A stretch of 64,000 nt of DNA from Siderastrea radians (lineage: Eukaryota > Cnidaria > Anthozoa > Scleractinia > Rhizangiidae): positions 65,417,246 through 65,481,245 of the forward strand of contig OZ024887.1 in NCBI GenBank assembly GCA_964017195.1, given 5' to 3'. Position numbers and translations under genes: made by a program. Below are positions 60,680 to 64,000 of this stretch, piece by piece. Every line of letters begins with the position of its first letter. Positions within the stretch are counted from its first letter, which is position 1. The notes beneath the pieces were generated by a model. That model saw only the letters and a program-made list of their open reading frames with translations. It was not told the DNA's origin and did no database searches.

Positions 60680-61866
60680 AAACTAGTTCTAGGGATTTTC
60701 TGTCCTTCAGACAAAGCTTTCAGGTGCCGCGCCCAAGCTTCTGAGGTGACAAAATCCATCTTTTGCCATAGAATAATTTTAAGGCCGCTAAGCATTAAAC
60801 GTTTCCCTAAACTAGTTCTAGGGATGTTCTGTTTCTCAGACAAAGCTTTCAGGCGCTGCACCGAAGCTTCTGAGGTGACAAATTCCATCCTTTATTGTAG
60901 AATAACTTTCAGAAGATCACTAAGCATTAATGTTTTCCTAAACTAGTTCTAGGGATTTTCTGTCCTTCAGACAAAGCTTTCAGGTGCCGCACCCAAACTT
61001 CTGAAGTGACAAAATCCATTTTTTGCTATGGAATAATTTTAAAGCCGCTAAACATTAAACGTTTTCCCTAAACTAGTTCTAGGGATTATCTGTCCCTCAG
61101 ACAAAGCTTTCAGGCGCTGCACCCAAGCTTCTGAGGTGACAAAATCCATCTTTTGCTATAGAATAATTTTAAGGCCGCTAAACATTAAACGGTTTTCCTA
61201 AACTAGTTCTAGGGATTTTCTGTCCCTCAGACAAAGCTTCCAGGCGCCGCGCCCAAGCTTCTGGGGTGACAAAATCCTTCTTTTACCGTAGAATAATTTT
61301 AAGAAGACCACTAAACATTAATTTTTTCTAAACTAGTTCTAGGGATTTTCTGTCCTTTAGACAAAGCTTTCAGGTGCCGCACCCAAGCTTCTGAGGTGAC
61401 AAAATCCATCTTTTGCTATAGAATAATTTTAAGGCCGCTAAACATTAAACGTTTTCCCTAAACTAGTTCTAGGGATTTTCTGTCCCTCAGACAAAGCTTT
61501 CAGGCGCCTCGCCCAAGCTTCTGAGGTGAAAAAAATCCATCCTTTGCTGTAGAATAATTTAAGAAGATCACTAAACATTAATGTTTTCCTAAACCAGTTC
61601 TAGGGATTTTCTGTCCTTCAGACAAAGCTTACAGGCGCCGCAGCCAAGCTTCTGAGGTAACAAAATCCATCTTTAATTTTACTATAGAATGATTAAAAGG
61701 CCGCTAACTATTAAACGTTTTCCTAAACTAGTTGTAGGGATTTTCTGTCCTTCAGAGAAGGCTTTCAGGCGCCGCGCCTAAGCTTCTGAGGTGACAAAAT
61801 CCATCCTTTGCTGTAGAATAACTTTAAGAAGGTCACTAAACATTAAACGTCTTTCCCAAACTAGTC
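60680..61866. repeat. Satellite array, about 130 bp unit, nine copies plus a partial
   Basis: Units begin near AAACTAGTTCTAGGGATTTT at 60680, 60809, 60940, 61070, 61200, 61330, 61460, 61591, 61725 and a partial at 61858. Each has ACAAAGCTTTCAGG and CCAAGCTTCTGAGGTGAC. Two unit types differ at the 3' end: type A with AATTTTAAGGCCGCTAA and type B with AAGAAGATCACTAA. The order is A B A A B A B A B. Confidence 0.95.
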
Positions 61867-62491
61867 ACATGCCTCCAAATTCAAGACGTTAATTAAAATT
61901 TAAAAAATGCGCCAATTTGAGTTTACGGCCACTTGTGAATTATTTTAGCATTAACTCGGGCTTAGTATTTTACGCCTTTAAGGAATAGCGTATAACCAAG
62001 TGCATTATCTTGCACACGAGGACTTAAGCACAGATATATGAGGGGTGATTTTGGAATTGTCTTGTTAGTGATATAACTGCAAAGACAGAACAGTCGTGTC
62101 AGACCTAATATCAATCCGAGAGTTTGCTTTCTCGCGTATAAACAAGCCAACAAACACGCCAAAAATTGCGCCAAAATGCTCTACTCCGAGAGAGCCAAGA
62201 GAGAAAGCCCGGCAATATTTGAGAGTCCCTGCCAGTAACATATCGTCATCCCTTGACCATTCTACGCAACTGGACTTGTCTTGTTCCGAAATGTCGCTAA
62301 ATACAAGCTTACTTGAAACGTAAAAAAAAGGGAAAATAGGACAAAAGGCCCATGATTTGTTAGGGACGGACCATTATTTTTTTGGACGGGGGGGATGAAA
62401 TTTTTTTCAAGACAAACAATTTTTTCCTGTGTTGTTGTCTGTGCAAACAATTTTTTTCCGGCTGCATCTTCCTGCAAACAATTTTTTTGTG

Positions 62492-62553
<62 letters not shown>

Positions 62554-64000
62554 ATTTATTTATATACGGTTAAAATTCATCAGGTAATCTTATGTAGTAA
62601 AAATACTAATCTAAACATTACTGCCTAAAACTGCTTTCCATGAATGCCCTGTCTCTGTTTCTAACTTATAAAAGTACAACTACACCATGGCTTGTTTTCT
62701 TTGCTAAAAAAATTGAAAATCTCACATCAAAGTATACTGAAACATTAAAATGTGAACGTAATTGCAAGTAATAATATAGAACTGCACCAGCGGCCTTTTC
62801 TCCCCTGATCCTAGAGAGGATTGAGGAGCCAAATAAAACAGCGCTTGCTTACACTTGCGCTTTATTTTGTAGTTTATACAAGACTGGATCCAATTTGCCT
62901 TCTTCATGCAAGTGGAAAACAGGAGACTGCTTGGTGTTTAAGCGATGATTTATTAAATGTCATCATCAAACAGCCTAGGACCCTGCTGAAAAGCCAGTGT
63001 GACTATTAGTGAATACATGAAACCCAGGAATTTAAGTTAATCTTTTTTCTTAGTTAGAGTTTCATTGCACTTTGAAGAGTTCTTGATTAGTAATGGTAAT
63101 TGGACTCAGTGGAGCACAATTCAGGGAGTAATCGGGCGAGTTCCTTTAAATCAGCCTAGTGCGTAGCGCGATTACGATTTGAAATTACGAGCACGATTAC
63201 CCCTGAATTGTAAAATACGAAGTCCAGTTAATCCTATCTATAATAAACTGCAAGATAAGAAAATCTATGTGCCCTTCAGGGATATATTTTTAATTATCAA
63301 TTTTACAAGCAGTGGAGAAACAGCTGTAAAAAGAACCCATTTCAGTGCACCTGATTGACGCGTGCGCAACGTAGTTGTCCGATTACAGCTATCCAATTAC
63401 AAGAGGTTCTTGTTATAGAAACGATTAATACAACTAGAAATACGTGACTCGCAGAACCTCGCGAAGCTCGGGCACGGGTGCACCACAAAATTGATTGGTT
63501 TAACTGGAGGTGTGGATGGGTGGCCACAATGGTCCCCAATTGGGAGTTAAGATCAACATTCTGGTTCCCAGTCGTTTCCATGTAACTTGCATCCAATCCT
63601 CTGTCATGTATAAGAAAATACGTTCAGCCCCCACCCCACCCCCCCCCCCACTTCTCTTCATTCTGACATAAGGTAAATTGCTCTCTAGAGAGGATGTATA
63701 TAGTATTGCTGTGGACCTGTTGTCAGGGCCAATGTGTGGTGTTTCTGTTTATTTGGTTGGGTGAGAGTATAGGTTTATCAGAAATGCAGTTCAAATTCCA
63801 ACTTGGAACTTGTTATCTCCAACATTTACCCAGCCATTTCCTTTAGATTCTGTTGTACAGCTTTTGTTCTATTTACTGGGTATTGACAAGTGTCAATAGC
63901 TAACACAATTCATTATTTCCCTTGAATGGTTGAGATACTACAGCAGGAGTCTACTACTGCTGAAGAGTGATGCGGTGTATTAAAAAAAATTATCCATTTT
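61867..64000. other. Right end of window, no confident gene
   Basis: Contains an (ATT)n microsatellite (about 62497-62552) preceded by three GCAAACAATTTTTTT-type repeats, a poly-C run near 63640, and unremarkable AT-rich sequence. A plus-strand frame at 62096-62323 is described separately. Confidence 0.5.
62096..62323 (+). other. Weak candidate coding exon, 75 codons
   Basis: The frame SDLISIREFAFSRINKPTNT to LDLSCSEMSLNTSLLET has balanced composition, unlike nearby spurious frames, and ends in a TAA. It could be a terminal exon or a transposon relic. No motif recognised and no partner exon found. Confidence 0.2.

Noticed and set aside
62382..62628. Leu- and Tyr-rich ORFs near 62.5 kb
   Set aside because: Produced by an (ATT)n microsatellite.
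1..64000. CRISPR arrays, operons, bacterial-type promoters
   Set aside because: Introns, SINE, LINEs and LTR elements show a eukaryotic nuclear genome; tandem repeats lack spacer structure.

Overview
The window reads as nuclear DNA of a cnidarian, most likely a stony coral. It is AT-rich and its genes are split by short introns with clean GT/AG borders. Transposon debris is dense: Penelope-like elements, a Gypsy LTR element, LINE fragments, a tRNA-derived SINE, MITEs and fold-back elements. It also carries expanded fibrinogen-related lectin genes and long species-specific proteins. The organism call is inference from gene and repeat content; no rRNA or mitochondrial marker is present.

Layout. 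(a) 135-7018, minus: an 11-exon gene of a lineage-restricted family with an N-terminal SANT/Myb-like segment. It looks intact except for one reading-frame break in exon 8. (b) 7-14 kb: no recognised gene, only dispersed repeats, including copy A of a 1.3 kb segment whose second copy lies at 18-22 kb. (c) 14.2-46.1 kb: four fibrinogen-related (FReD) genes, each with signal peptide, PAN/apple-like exon, EGF-like exon and two-exon fibrinogen C-terminal domain. They form two head-to-head pairs: gene 1 (minus) with gene 2 (plus), then gene 3 (minus) with gene 4 (plus). Genes 1 and 2 are open and nearly equal in length (362 and 366 aa). Genes 3 and 4 are broken. Gene 3 has two indels in its PAN exon and no last exon. 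Gene 4 has a 714 bp insertion in its EGF exon and a 4 nt deletion in its fibrinogen exon, and its last intron holds a 6 kb Gypsy element that itself contains a 2 kb Penelope-like element.

(d) 46-50.8 kb: a Crypton-like recombinase fragment, palindromes, a TTAA-flanked fold-back element and MITEs. (e) 50.8-52.0 kb, plus: the 3' exons of a gene with an AT-hook motif. (f) 52214-55994: a 3.8 kb fold-back DNA transposon with arms over 1 kb and a TTA target duplication, sitting at or inside an exon of the next gene. (g) 55998-59952, plus: a decayed multidomain gene with a Cys-rich cluster, NHL-type repeats, a SAP-like segment and a transposase-like segment, carrying three frameshifts and two in-frame stops. 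(h) 60.6-61.9 kb: a satellite array of about 130 bp units in two alternating types. (i) 61.9-64 kb: no clear gene.

The FReD genes would encode secreted, calcium-dependent pattern-recognition lectins, a class that often expands by tandem duplication. The window shows that process with intact pairs, dead pairs and the elements that broke them. Several nested insertions can be ordered in time from their target-site duplications.
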